Below are positions 32,147-43,804 of a stretch of 64,000 nt of DNA, piece after piece; within the stretch, counting starts at the first letter, position 1; every line of letters starts with the position of its first letter. Source of the stretch: Trichobilharzia szidati (Eukaryota > Platyhelminthes > Trematoda > Strigeidida > Schistosomatidae); assembly GCA_944472155.2 (NCBI GenBank), contig OX235271.1, forward strand, positions 27,350,977 through 27,414,976, read 5' to 3'. The notes below the pieces were generated by a model, which ran no database searches, was not told where the DNA came from, and worked only from the letters and a program-made list of their open reading frames with translations. The translations under genes were made by a program, and so were the position numbers.

Positions 32147-33210
32147 ATAGATAAGGTTTTATTCTGATAAATCATACAGTGTTATACAGTGATATTAACT
32201 GGTGACCACGTTTCCAGCACAAATTATTGCTCATAATCATATCAAGTCACTCATACAACTTTTTACTTCATTTATATACCTGAGTGAAATAGTGGTGAAA
32301 CTAACAGTGATAACATAAATAAGAAAGAATATAACGCATCTACAGTTATATCATACAAGGAGCGGACATGTGAGACCCTACGTAGGATTCTCAATAAAGC
32401 TAGAACTAGAGTGACATTCAAACCTACAAACTCACTCAGGTTAGACAAGCTCTGTAGGCTAAAGGACTCTGTTGGTTGACCCAATTAAACAAAATAATAT
32501 TATTTACAAAATACCCTGCAATGACTGTTAGTTAGGTCAACTACATATGTCAAACTAATAGATCAGGAGAAGCGAGATTAACAGAACATAAGAATTTAGC
32601 TAAATTTATACTGATTAATCCCACGAAGATAAGTAATTTAGGAAAAAGATCTAGCAGTCGCACTACATGCATTAACACCCAACCAGAAAATAGGGTGGGA
32701 GAGGGTTAAAATTCTAAGAAGTACTATAAGTAGGTGGAGATAGAGATTGATTGCTGAATCTTGGTTCATCAAGTCTTCACCCAAAACGTTCAACAGAAAT
32801 GAATCAACGCAAATACCAGAGATATGGAAGATATTAATACCAGTCAAATTAGAGGAGGACAATAAATAATCGTAAAATTTTATTTCATTTCACGTACACT
32901 ATGACATTTTAGAAAGTTACTTTATTTTGACTATGAAAACACTCGTCTTATTTCCCATCTGATTGTATTTGATTGATAACATCAATATTATTTCTGTATG
33001 TACATTATCCTATATCGATTTTCATTCAAATGTCTAATCATCAATTACACTCATGTATATAAATGAAGCGTGAACGTTGTGTGAGTGAGTGACTGGATAT
33101 GATCGTGAGCAATAGTTTGTAGTCAAAACGTCGTCAGTAAATATGAATGTATGACAATCTGTGATTTATCAAAATGAAATCCTATCTATAATGTAGTTAA
33201 ACTCTACCAC
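32147..33210 (+). mobile_element. PLE-2 C-terminal part flanked by inverted terminal repeats
   Basis: Coding from about 32275 reads REYNASTVI-like, RRILNKA, FKPTNSLR, the cysteine block KIPCNDC and a GIY-YIG remnant with SEHKNLAK-like helix, followed by a C-terminal ENRVGEG stretch. It ends near 32865. The terminal region at about 33098-33205 reappears reverse-complemented at 32147-32262, just left of the coding part. It shares coding and UTR with the PLE at 38.8-39.4 kb. Confidence 0.75.
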
Positions 33211-33254
33211 AGTACCCAAGTTTTATACTCATATCTATATATACGATTGTACAG

Positions 33255-33955
33255 CTTGAGGAGGAACCTGAAGGAAACAACCTCCTCTACCCACCTACCT
33301 ACCTGGGAAGCATCATTTCAACTACAGGAGAACGGAACTGACGAGGATATCAAAGTAAGAATCGGAAAAGCAAGACAAGCTTTCATTATTCTCAAGTCCG
33401 TGTGAAGGTCAACAGCACTCAGAATCAAAAATAAGATCCGGATTTTCAACTCCAATGTGAAGTCAGTGCTACTCACCATACGGATCAGAGACATGCACTG
33501 CGCGTCATAAAGAGCATCTCAAACAAACTACAGACCTTCATCAACAGTTGTCTTCGCTCAATACTACTCAAGATCAGATGGCCAGCCGGCCAGACAAGAT
33601 CAGCAACAGAGATCTCTGGCAATGAGCAAACCAACCCAGCAGGAAACGATTGTGAAAGAAATAGGCAGGAAGAAATGGAGATAGTTTGGCTGGCCATACT
33701 CTGAGGAAACAATCCATCAAGTGACATCACTAGACAAGCCATCGCTCGAGTGGAACTCGAAAGGGAAGCGGCGAGTTGGTCGTCAGTGCGAAGGTGGGGT
33801 GACTTGGAGGAGGTGATGTGAAGAGGAGATGGAAACGTGTGGGGAGACTTGGAGCCAGGTGAAGACTGTAGCAGAGAACCGAACGCAATGGAGATGCACG
33901 GTTGAAGTCCTATGTTCCTCTAGGGATTAAAGGAAAGAATAATAATAATTAGAAT
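33255..33955 (+). mobile_element. RTE-A LINE, 3' end
   Basis: Starts at the LKETTSSTHL region, then ARIGKARQAF-like, NSNVKSV and the RKKWR(W)IGW block. It ends 'cctctagggattaaagg' and an (AAT)n tail at about 33940-33952. 5' truncated; frame-broken. A short 'acgattgtacagctt' just before it (33243-33257) matches the PLE terminus at 15.3 kb. Confidence 0.85.
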
Positions 33956-34419
33956 GATAAAGCGCATAAATATAAGTAACCTAGATAAAATCCAACTACA
34001 GCAATACATTCACCTACATAAAATCAAAGAGTAGGTTGAATCAAACAGGCTAAAGTAATTTAGTTAAGTAAAGAAACATTTTTAGTTACTGAATTTTTAT
34101 GTAAGCTCTCAACTTCTAGCAAAAAACGTACTGGATATGAACCAATACGAATTCCGAATGTGGGCGAAATAGACATTAAACTATTAGAAAGTAGAACTAT
34201 ATCGTGCAGAGACGTTAATGTGAATATATGACGGATAAGTCGTAATCGACATATTAAATGGTTATTAAGAATGTTTCGTAATATTTTAAATAAATTAAAA
34301 TTATAGTGCATTTATAATCTGTATGAATGTCTAAACTCCACTTTCATCTACTCATGCATAAAACCACAAGCATCCAGGAAATAACCACTCCAAAAATATG
34401 AAAAGTATTTGAAAATTGC
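33956..34419. other. Unassigned AT-rich interval
   Basis: Nothing recognised. Confidence 0.35.
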
Positions 34420-35545
34420 AGCAATAATGATTTGCTTTATTCCCAGCTTTTCGTACAACATTGCATCCAATTTACTCAGTAACAAAAAACAATATTACAT
34501 GGTAAACTAAATAAATATATAAGTTTCACGCTTAACACTTTTTCTATCACATGGAACTTGAGCTGACCAATTATGGTATCGGTGAGTGCTTGTACTTAGT
34601 TGTGCGAGCAAATAATCTTTGTTAATGACTTCTAGTCCTACCTGGTGAGATGCAAAAGGAGATTTGCAAATAAGGAGGGTGCTGAGGTCAACTAATAAGG
34701 GATTGTTGGTATTTCTCTCACGAGTTCAGGTGTCGGTCAACTACAGTAGTAACGCGCTGACTGAGTGACGCACCACTTGCCTTACTGACAACCTTTAATA
34801 CCTTTCGAAACATGACACTATCCTTTTGAGTAGCCTACGTAAGACTAAGAGGGAGTAGTAAAGTACATTAAGTAAGATGCTAAATGATTGTTTTAACTTC
34901 TTGATGTAGAAGGTTAGATGGAGCATTTTCTTAGAAATTGGAAGGATATGGGATGATCAAGAAAGGTCAGATGATCGAACTATTTCAAGGAATCTATTTA
35001 TTGACTTATTTTTTATTTCAGTGCCCTCTATGCTCTTCAAGCATCTTGTGAACAAACAAGTTCCCGTAGACCACGTTTATGCCTGAAGGTGAAGTTAAAT
35101 ATCTGACATTTGCAGGGATTTCACGTAAGACCATTAAGCTTAGACCAGAGGCTTATGTCTGACAAAGAGTTATTAAGTTTGGAACAGTCAGATCATGACA
35201 GTATTCAACGAAGTTGATTTCTTCCGAATGAGGCAAGTCGTGTAAGAAAATAGCAAAAGGAAAAGAAGAGAGCATCGAACTGAGGGTTATTAGCTCTAGT
35301 AAGCAAGGCAGGATAAGACATGACTTTGTTTACACTAAACTGCATTCTGTTCGAGAAATAAGAGAACATCCAGTGTGAAATCAATCGACAATCAATGCCT
35401 TTATACTGACGACTGTTAAGAAGGGTTAATTTCAGTAAGTTAAGTAACATTTCATCACGAATCAACATCGGACGGTTGTTTAACTATTCTCTCGTCAAAC
35501 TCACATGTGGTGTATCCAGGTTCAAACTATCCGAATTCTGGCTGG
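34420..35545 (-). mobile_element. CR1-like LINE, 3' part
   Basis: A tail remnant ('aataatgatttgctttattc') begins the minus-strand element. Coding blocks include the C-terminal SPGRTRSH-like stretch, the thumb, an eroded YADD region (about 35195) and an upstream piece reading HWMFSYFSNRMQFSVNK before the altered GVPQG motif. Stops and small deletions are frequent. Confidence 0.82.
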
Positions 35546-35642
35546 TAATACATTTGACCGAATCCGCCATTTGCAATTTACGCAGCATAGGGTGAGATTT
35601 CAGCTCAGTTTCCCCTGGAAACTGAAATTATTCAGATGATAA

Positions 35643-35851
35643 TGTAACGACAGAAGGCAAGAGTCAGGCAACAGATCATTTATTAAGGAAATCAACGCAT
35701 ATTTATATATGTTTTCATCTACATTACTATGGATATGTAAACAAACAAACACAGTCTTCCGATTGGTTGTTTCTCACGACAGATCTTGGGAACGTAAATA
35801 TTGACGTAAATTACTGTCTACCAATTTGGCTAGTAGACAGCTCTCACCACA
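35643..35851 (-). mobile_element. Solo LTR, family LTR-2, with internal deletion
   Basis: On the minus strand it starts TGTGGTGAGAGC and ends CGTTACA. The 4-bp target repeat ATAA is at 35639-35642 and 35852-35855. Compared with 7623-7957 it lacks about 126 bp; the deletion joins at a shared TGAGAAA. TATA-like and AATAAA signals remain. Confidence 0.87.
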
Positions 35852-36104
35852 ATAATATGTCATGTGAATAATGCCATAAATGACGATCAAGAAGGCAGGT
35901 ATAAATGCATGGTTCTATCAATGACTGATCGATTGATTTAAGTGGGTGGACATCACGCACATGAAACTTTAGAGCAAATGGCGAATTAATTTACAAGTTG
36001 GAAGTTTTAGTTATGGCATTACCAGTTCAGCCAAGCAGATGGTCAGAATCCTCTGGTTTTAGTTTATTAACGTTTATTCAACGTAACAGATGGTCAGAAT
36101 TTGA

Positions 36105-36295
36105 GTGGTTCCAATCGATTTAGTTCTAGAGGCTGGTTGAAAACGGGCAGACCACTGATGAGCTCAAAGTCAAAGGAGCAGGACGGCTGTCCACTTTGAC
36201 CTGGCTTGTATACATTATTGATTGATGAAAGAGGTATCTAACTACTCGCATTAATCAATCATTCAACCAGCAGTGCATAGCGCTATTTATGGAAC
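36105..36295 (+). repeat. Rep-D dispersed repeat
   Basis: Holds 'cgatttagttctagaggctg', 'cagaccactgatgagctc', 'ggacggctgtccactttgac' and 'aatcaatcattcaaccagca'. CTGATGA and GGCTGTCC are spaced as in a hammerhead, but GAAA is missing. Confidence 0.5.
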
Positions 36296-36299
36296 GGAG

Positions 36300-37445
36300 C
36301 AGATCACATATTTTGATCTGAATAAATTGGTTTCCATCAGAAATTGAATGAATGAGGTTGATAAAGATTTGGGCATTAAGCTCTGTAGCTCTGAAGGCCT
36401 TTTCAAAGTCCCTGAAGCTTAAGTTAAAACTTGACACTTATTCTATACTCAATTCAATGATGATTCTAAGCGTTGCGATTTAATCCACACGTGATTTGGC
36501 TTCCTGAGTTCAGCTTGTTCCAGATAGAGTTTTGCATCGAGTGCATCTTTTAATCTGTCCAGGATGATACGACCTCGTTTTTTTACTTGGCAGTTACAGG
36601 AGCATGATTCTGCGAAATGCCTAAGTCGCCCTTCTTCGGTTGTTTGACAAGGTATCCTTTCTTCCAATCAGCAGATACCACCCCTTCCTTTCAAACTTTC
36701 CGTATTAGGGACGTGAAGTTATCCATTAAAACCTCTGGGTCTGCTTTCAATGCTTATGGGTGAACTCCATCTGGTCCTGTTGCCTTCTCGGTCTTTAATA
36801 CATCTATGGCAACCCAGACTTCTGCTTTCGCCAGAGGATTGGTGTTCACTGACAGTTCTGTGTCTCTTGGTGGTATTTCTGGACAAACTACTGTTGCTGG
36901 TCTGTTCAAGAGTTCCTTCAAATGATCAGCCCTTTATTTCCTTTGCTTTTCTGTTTTTGGTGATTAGGTTTCCTTGGCCACCTTTAATTGGTTTAATCTC
37001 TGTTATTCTCTTTCCAAATAGAGATCTGGTTATCTGAGATTTCTTTTACCTACGGTCTGTTTTTCCTCAGTTTCCAGCGTCATAGAATTGTCTTTTGTCT
37101 TTCCTAGCTCCCTTCCTCATTTTTTTATTTACCGCGTTGCACATTAAAGTTATCTCTTGCGTTCATTGTCCATCTCCGCACTGGTTCACTCCTGTTTCAT
37201 CATCTGTCATTCTTTGTCTTGTCTCTTCTTCTTTCTTAAGCGAGATGCACAGATATCCTTTAACATCACTTCCACACAGTTCCAGTGTCCTTCCACACAA
37301 GTGTTCCCGGCGATACTACATAATGTCTCTAACTTTGCTGTGATGGCCACAACCAATTTATCCTTTGTAATGTAATCCTTCAGTTTCTGAGCACTGAAAC
37401 TGAACTGCGGTCTATCTGAAGTTGGTATATTGGAGTTTCCTTGCA
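36300..37445 (-). mobile_element. RTE LINE, endonuclease-RT linker and early RT
   Basis: Minus strand: a long linker read as YLCISLKKE, QFYDAGN, TRSLFGKRITEIKPI, NLITKNRKA and NTESLKGRG. It runs into the RT finger motif IILDRLKDALDAKLYLEQAE (about 36520-36590) and an RDFEKAF motif A equivalent (about 36390-36412). It is the only copy in the window of this middle part. It has no tail and no active site, and frameshifts are scattered. Confidence 0.75.
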
Positions 37446-37779
37446 CCAGATAGTCGAATTAGCCCGCGCAAACAGCTAGATAGAATCTAGGTGACTCGAA
37501 GGGATTCGAACCTCTAAGGTAGATCGAAGCAGGTGCACCAACAATGAGCTCAGCCTCAACTGAGTAAAACGGCTTTCTAGTGTTCTGGATATTATTGATT
37601 GAGTTAGCACACAGTAATTATTGATTTGTGATTTATCTGAATAATTTCGATTTCCAATAGAAACTGTGATTAACTCTTACCACTCGAACTGTGTAAACTG
37701 TGAAACGCGAATTAATCCAACGAATTGACGTCAGTTAATAAGTCATTAAAAAAGAGCTTCATGATAGAATCAACAACTT
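37446..37779. other. Interval with a tRNA-like B box
   Basis: On the minus strand at about 37495-37520 there is 'gaggttcgaatcccttcgag', a good B box with flanking complementarity. An A-box candidate lies near 37540-37560. It could be the head of a third tRNA-derived SINE; a full cloverleaf is not evident. The rest is unassigned. Confidence 0.35.
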
Positions 37780-38155
37780 TCAAGTTACGAGACTAGGATA
37801 TGTGCTACTGATATAAGAATAAAACTTGTGCACTGTGGTAGTGACTTTCTTGATATAGTCAGATTTATCCAAGACTACTGTCGAGTTTCCTTTGTCAGCT
37901 TTTGTAATGACGATGTTTTTATCTTGTTTTAGACTAATTAAAGCTAGTCTTTCCAATGTTGTTAAGTTTGATTTTGTTTTCTTTTGATTTTTTAGGGTTA
38001 ATGCACATTGTCCTCGAACCTCTTCTGCTGTCGTCTTATCTATTGAGCTTAGTGCTACTTCTATGTTAGGAATGACATCCTCTGGTTTTAATTTATTAAC
38101 TGTTACGTTGAAATTTAGTCCTTTTTCAAGTACTTTTATCTTACTAGAGCTTAGT
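37780..38155 (-). pseudogene. PLE N-terminal region, inverted piece
   Basis: An open minus-strand frame of about 125 codons shows NIVITKADKGNSTVVLDKSD, the N-terminal motif that precedes RT in PLE proteins. The first 20 codons of the open frame (above about 38155) are antisense to the plus-strand RT and are not genuine. The open state suggests the inversion happened at insertion, not long after. Confidence 0.75.
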
Positions 38156-39425
38156 TCCCTTGATGAGATGGCCTTAGAAGCAGTTAAAAAAGAATTAACT
38201 GCAGACTCTGAACTCACTTATAGGACGAAACTACCCATTGATGAAATTATTTTAAAAATTCAGTTGTGCCTCACATCTAGTATCTTTAAATTCCAAGGCA
38301 AAATATATTGACAAACTGAAGGTGTAGCAATGGGATCACCAATATCCCCTATCGTAGCAGATATATTTATGGATAGCTGGGAAAATATGGCTCTTAATAC
38401 GTTTAATCCTACTCCAAAAATATGGTGCAGATATGTGGATGACACTTTCACAGTGTTAAAAACAGAACATAGCTCTAGCTTCTTGACACACATAAACTCA
38501 CTAGTGGAGGGAATAAAATTCACATTTGAAGCCGAAAATGAACAAGGAGAATTAGCTGTGATGTTAGATTGTAAAATAAAACGAATAGAAGAAGGCAAAC
38601 TACACACTAGTGTTTATAGAAAACCAACGCATTCTAATAGATATTTAGACTTTAATTAATCTCATCCTTTAACTGTTAAGGTAGGTTTAGTTAAGTGTTT
38701 AACAAACCGAGCAATGGCACTAAGTAGCACAAAAAAGACCTAAATGATGAAATAAAACAGACAGAAGAGGCGTTGGTGTTAAATAACTATCCTTTAAAAT
38801 TCATTAGGAAGATTAAAAAAGGCCAAAAGAAAAAGAAAAATAGTTGTGAAACTAGTAATAACAACATAAATAAGAGAGAATATAAGTCATCTACAGTTAT
38901 ACCATATAAGGAGGGGACATCTGAGACCCTACGTAGGATTCTAAATAAAGCAGGAATTAGAGTGGCATTTAAACCTACAAACTCACTCAGGGACAAGCTC
39001 TGTAGGTTAAAGGACCCAGCTGACCCAATTAGACAAAATAATATAATTTACAAAATACCCTGCAATGACTGTGAGCTAAGTCAACTACATAGGTCAAACT
39101 AGTAGGTCAGGGGTAGTCAGATTGTCAGAACATAAGAATTTAGCTAAGGTAAGAATGGTTGACCCAACCAGCAGAGATAAGTAATTTAGAAAAAAGCTCA
39201 GCAATTGCACTATAAACACTAGTGTGTAGTTTGCCTTCTTCTATTCGTTTTATTTTACAATCAAACATAAATGAATTTAGGAAGTCGTGTGATTAACTTG
39301 ATATGATTATGGGCAATAAATTGTGCTCAAAACGTGTTCATCAGTAAACATCACTGTATAACACTGTGAAACTTTATCAAATCAAAATCTACCCATAATA
39401 GGATATGTGCTATTCAACCACAGAG
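37780..39425 (+). mobile_element. PLE-2 with inverted 5' segment
   Basis: The plus strand from about 38159 holds PLE RT: ELTYRTKLP, GVAMGSPISP (motif B), RYVDDTF (motif C, about 38432-38452), LDCKIKR, VYRKPTH and the linker. The cysteine block KIPCNDC and the start of GIY-YIG follow. The upstream protein part (GLNFNVT, KLKPEDVIPN, LISLKQDKNIVITKADKGNS) instead lies on the minus strand at 37780-38155. The order matches a 5' inversion during insertion. Stops at 38309 and 38659 and frameshifts inactivate it. The 3' UTR is shared with the 33.1-kb copy. Confidence 0.8.
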
Positions 39426-40189
39426 AAAGAGTTTTAGTATAATACCATCGATTCCACTTACAATAAAATCATATCCAATAACTGATCAGTATTTGCATTC
39501 ACTGTGTTCAATATAACTTTTTGGACAAATCTTATCAAAATTTCTGTTGAACATTGAATATGAATTGAAAAGCAAATGTTAATTCCTTAGTTTATAATTC
39601 AGGTCAATAAATCAGATATATTAAATGTAAATAAGAATTTAAGGTTAAAAATTGAGAATTTCATTTTTAATGCAGAACCAACGAACCAACCAACCGACAA
39701 ACAAACAAACATTTGATCAAGAAAGTAGTGGGCCGGGGATGGAGCGATGACAGAAGAAAATAATGCGGATAAGAAATACGGATGAAAAGAAATAGAAGAC
39801 AAAGGAGAAGATCACAATGTTCCGCATAGTTTTCAAGTTATTTTTATTATGAAAAAACTTATTTATTTATTTGTTAATTTCAGTTTGCGTTATTTTTGCT
39901 GTTTCAATTTATTTCACCAGTGAGTTTTTCTTAGTTTTTGTTGTTTTTTCATCTTTCTCGTTTGATATTTAATTCCTTCGTTTTCTTTATGATTTAGGCA
40001 GAGAAAGTAGGCAAATTTTGAAAAACTGTAGAATAATTTTCAATGTGTCACAAACAGATTCCTATTCCCATTTTCAACACGAAATACATATATACAGTTT
40101 ATTTTTAGACTTGAAATGTATCGGAATATAGTTGAAATTAGCGAGCTTTATTTCATTTTAAGTTAGATCACGGAATGGTATCATTTAGA
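39426..40189. other. Unassigned AT-rich interval
   Basis: Nothing recognised. Confidence 0.35.
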
Positions 40190-40545
40190 GGAAACTAGCA
40201 GGAGTACTGGACAGCTACTTTGTCCTAGTTTTGGACTCTACACAGTGTGCACCAACCACTGGGCTGCGAACCCAGGACCTTACGGTTAGGAGGCAGGCTT
40301 GTAGACCATTCAGACACTAGAACCTGGTTCAATGGCCCATGAATTCTACCAATTCGTGATTTAGAGCGACCACTAGCCAGTGTCATCAGTCAGCGTTTGC
40401 CCCCACTTCCGACAGTTTGAACCCAACTGGTCACGACTTTTAACTAGAACTCCAGGCAGCTTCGTCCTGTATCCAATGACTAGCGAGCATCAAAATGCTT
40501 TTCAACAGTTAGTTCGTTGAGATTACATTTTATTTCAAATTTGAT
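40190..40545 (-). mobile_element. Hammerhead SINE, near full unit
   Basis: Minus strand: 5' body (about 40420-40540, 'gagttctagttaaaagtcg'), tRNA-like head (about 40262-40340, 'gggttcgcagcc' B box) and a core at 40202-40255 with TGTGTAGAGTCCAAAACTAGGAC, an altered GAAA (CAAAG) and GTC. Ribozyme residues are mutated. Confidence 0.7.
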
Positions 40546-40559
40546 TATGGATTGATGTC

Positions 40560-40710
40560 AGCTGTAGGACTATCGAAAACCTTAGAGTACTGGAAAGCTG
40601 TTTCGTCTTTCTGCTTGGGACCCTTCAGTAGTATGCACCCATCAATGTTCGAAAAATGAACCTCCTGGATATCGATTCAATAGCCCACGAATTCTGGTTT
40701 GGTATGTAAC
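40560..40710 (-). mobile_element. Hammerhead SINE, second adjacent copy
   Basis: Minus strand: CTGAAGGGTCCCAAGCAGAAAGACGAAACAGC core, 'ggtgcatac' before it and a decayed B box. It lies directly left-to-right after the copy at 40190-40545 in the same orientation, as a broken tandem. Confidence 0.6.
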
Positions 40711-40934
40711 AGAGATCAATAAGAATTCAACATCAGAACGTTTTCTTTTTAGTGGTAAGAATGAAAATACAATAAATTTTGGGAGAAATTAAGTTTCAGT
40801 GTTCATGTGATGGTTATCAATGATGACTTTTCAATTCCAAAGGGGATTTATGTTTGTTCGTGGGATATAAAGATTAGCTTTGTTGAACAGTGCTAATAAA
40901 TGCTGAAACCTAGATTCAATACATTCTGCTTAAT

Positions 40935-41775
40935 CATAGTAATAATGATTCTATTCCATATAATACGTTTGGTACAACGCAGAATTGTTTAGCATGTAGT
41001 ACAACTTTGCATCTAACCTTCCTTTCACATTACAGAGTAAGAGGAAGGGAATTATTTACAGAGGATTTACATTGATAATAATATCAGTAAGAATATGCAT
41101 GTAAAGTTAAATTGTGTATAAATATTGACAACAATATATTAATTATTGTTATTATCCCCTTGAGTTGCGAGTGGATCATAGAGCTTCAACAAGAAATCTC
41201 AATTTGTCATGTTCTATATAGTCATATCCAGCTAGAACTAAGATTGCCCATAAGCTTTCATCTTCTTCTCACACGATATCCTCCATGTCACGCTCGCACC
41301 TACATGCAAATCGCTGCTCCCCCTTCGGCTCCTACTCAAGATATGGCCCAGTGAGCGATCTTACTCAGTGGTCTCCACAGCTCGTGTCCAAACCATCTCC
41401 ATTTGCTTAGGTGTATTCACTGAGGAATAGGTTCCTGACTGGCTTGCCGGCATAGCTCTATTTTTGGTAATCTTTCCTGACCATTCGTTCTTCAGTATGG
41501 AGCCAGAGTAAGCAGTTGTTGATAAAAGTCTGCAGCCTTTGAGGATGCTTACTGTACGGCACCGATATCTGTGCTTCTCCACAGTATATTAGTAATGAAG
41601 ATGAGAAGGGCCCTTAAATTACGTTTTGTATAGTTCATACCTAACACTTTTCTCACCACTAAAAATGAGTGCCAAATAAGGTACCTCAGAGTCTTTGTAC
41701 TGAGTTATCCGAGCATATAGTCTTTTACAATTGCTTCTAATCCTACCTGATGAGATGCAGAAGCTAAACCGGTTC
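40935..41775 (-). mobile_element. CR1-like LINE 3' end, interrupted by RTE
   Basis: Terminal region at 40935-41060 ('gattctattccatataatac', a decayed tail) and the C-terminal coding block at 41625-41775 (SSGRIRSN, KRLYARI) belong to one minus-strand CR1. An RTE fragment at 41140-41600 lies between them, inside the UTR. Confidence 0.65.
41140..41600 (-). mobile_element. RTE-B-like LINE 3' end nested in CR1
   Basis: Tail 'ttattatccccttgagttgc', then the complement of the gaagctctatgatccact region and the C-terminal coding block (AMPASQSGTY, KQMEMVWTR in one frame). 5' truncated near 41600. Confidence 0.72.
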
Positions 41776-42454
41776 CATGTAAACACATAGCCCCTGCCCC
41801 TCAGTGCATATAGCGAGTCCTTGAGCTATGCGAAGAATTCGAGAACACATCATATTTTATAGAGTACTGTTTTAGTTTATAAATCATTCTGAATGATTAA
41901 TCTCTTTAGATGTTATGACAGGTGCTTCTGACTGAGCCAACACTGTATCCTTGCAACCATACTGGTTAGTTTTCTTTAACAGATTTTGAAAGGGCGAGCA
42001 TAAAACGAACTATGCATTTAGCCCCAGAGGAGTAGGTGGACAGATATAGGCGCTTTATTGTGGTCATATATGGGGGTTTATTCTTCGTAGAGCTCAAAAG
42101 CAGTGTGTGGCTAAAGAATATCACTCCTAGCGTTGCATCAGGGAAGATCTTGTTCTGGGAAACTAGGGGTTCTCCTCTTTAGGTTATATGCCGCTAAGCC
42201 TCTCTTAAAGTTCAGGTTTATGTTTGGCATTTTCTTTGACAGTGAACTTTGTTCTCCTCTCCTATGATTTTGGTTTGATATTCCCCACAAACCGTATTGG
42301 GTATCCATTCTTAGTCAGGATCTATTTGAAAAGCAAGAGCTATTCTGTGCTTCTTACGATGTATATATTCATCTCTCACCACACTTTAAAACTTTCATGT
42401 CAAGTTAAAAATTAGTATCTTCTTTAATGTCCTTCGCTTTTTCATTCCTTCTGT
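41776..42454. other. Unassigned interval
   Basis: No family recognised. Confidence 0.35.
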
Positions 42455-42660
42455 TCTGTGAGAAACGTATAGCCTTCGAGCTTTGGAGTTTCTGTAATGG
42501 CACTGTTGTGTTAACAGGGTAGGACTACCAACCGAACTCCCAACCTACTCTTTTTTATGCGTACCACTTGGGTGAGATTGAGGAGTGTGTCGGCTCGGAC
42601 TTAAGGACCCCTCACATGTGTAGCTGGCGAGCATTTTACCAGTGAACCACTGACACACAT
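42455..42660 (-). mobile_element. tSINE, diverged
   Basis: Minus strand: head at about 42585-42658 ('tgtcagtggttcactggtaa' A-box region), body and partial tail ('gaaactccaaagctcgaagg'). The B box is eroded. Confidence 0.65.
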
Positions 42661-42724
42661 CTCCCATCTTTATTACGCTGAACCAAATAGTAATTAAATC
42701 TATGCGAATTTACGTATGAAAATG

Positions 42725-43620
42725 CGATTTTATGGCTTTTAATGATGAAACTGGGTCCAGGGATATCCTGGACCGACGCGAAGAAGACCTGGATTTCGTG
42801 GATGATTTGTCTTTGATATCACACAAAATCGAAGACTTACAAGCAAAAACCGACAAACTGGTCGAAGAAGCGGCAAAGACAGGAATCCAGGTGAACATAG
42901 ACAAGACGGAGGTTATGAAAATAACCAACCAACAACAACAACACACCATCAACGGGAGGGATTTGAAAGAGGTTACTTCATTCACTTATCTAGGGACCAT
43001 TGTCTCAACTACACGAGGAACCAACGAGGATGTCAAATCGAGCGAGAATCGGGAAGGCGAGAAACACATTCATCAACCTGAAACCAATCTGGAAATCTTC
43101 GTCACTCACTCAGCCTTCATCAACAACAAAATTCAGATTTTCAATACAAACGTCAAGTCAGTCAGTTCTTCTGTACGGATCAGAAACTTGGTGGTGGGTC
43201 ACAAACAATATTTCCAACAGCCTGTTGCAGACCTTTATCAACAACTGTCTTCGCTGGCTCTATACTGAAGATCAGATGGCCGGAAAGAATCACCAACAAG
43301 AAACTATGGGAACAAGCAAAACAAGAACCAATCGCTCAACAAATATGCAGGAGAAAGTGGAGATGGATTGGACACTCGCTGATGAGGCCACTGGGTGACA
43401 TCGCGCGTCAGGCCAGTGCTCGAGTGGAACCCGAAAGGGAAGCGGCGAGTGGGACGTCAGTGCAAGGGTGACATGGAGGAGATCGTGTGAAGAGGAGTTG
43501 AAACAGTATGGACTAACATGGATGCAAGTGAAAAGTACAGCAGAAGACAGAAGCAAGTGGAGGCGTGCAGTTGAAGCCCTATGTTCCACTAGGAATCCAA
43601 GGGAACAATATAATAATGAA
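42725..43620 (+). mobile_element. RTE-B LINE, RT active site to 3' tail
   Basis: The most readable RTE stretch here: an open frame of about 178 codons from 42732. It contains EDLDFVDDLSLISHKIEDL (active site FVDD instead of FADD), LVEEAAKTGIQVNIDKTEVM, NGRDLKEVTSFTYLG and IVSTT. A frame change near 43010 leads to NRARIGKARNTFINL, then the C-terminal CEEELKQYGLTWMQVKSTAE block and SAMTRNPREQ-like end with an AAT tail near 43605-43618. The A-to-V change next to the catalytic Asp pair would alter RT. Confidence 0.88.
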
Positions 43621-43804
43621 ACTGCCAAGATAGGTATCTGTTTGCTGAACTGCTGTTGATTTTCTCTCTGGCCCCTTGATGGGCATTTTCAATTCATTTA
43701 AAAAGGTACCCATTTCTGTTTACTATTAGGCGGTAAATACAACGTAATTAATGTTTCAATGAAATTAAAATGACACGTTGTTAATTTGCAACACTAAATA
43801 CTTT

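Noticed and set aside
38156..38217. Start of the minus-strand PLE frame
   Set aside because: These codons are antisense to the plus-strand RT; the true inverted segment ends near 38155.
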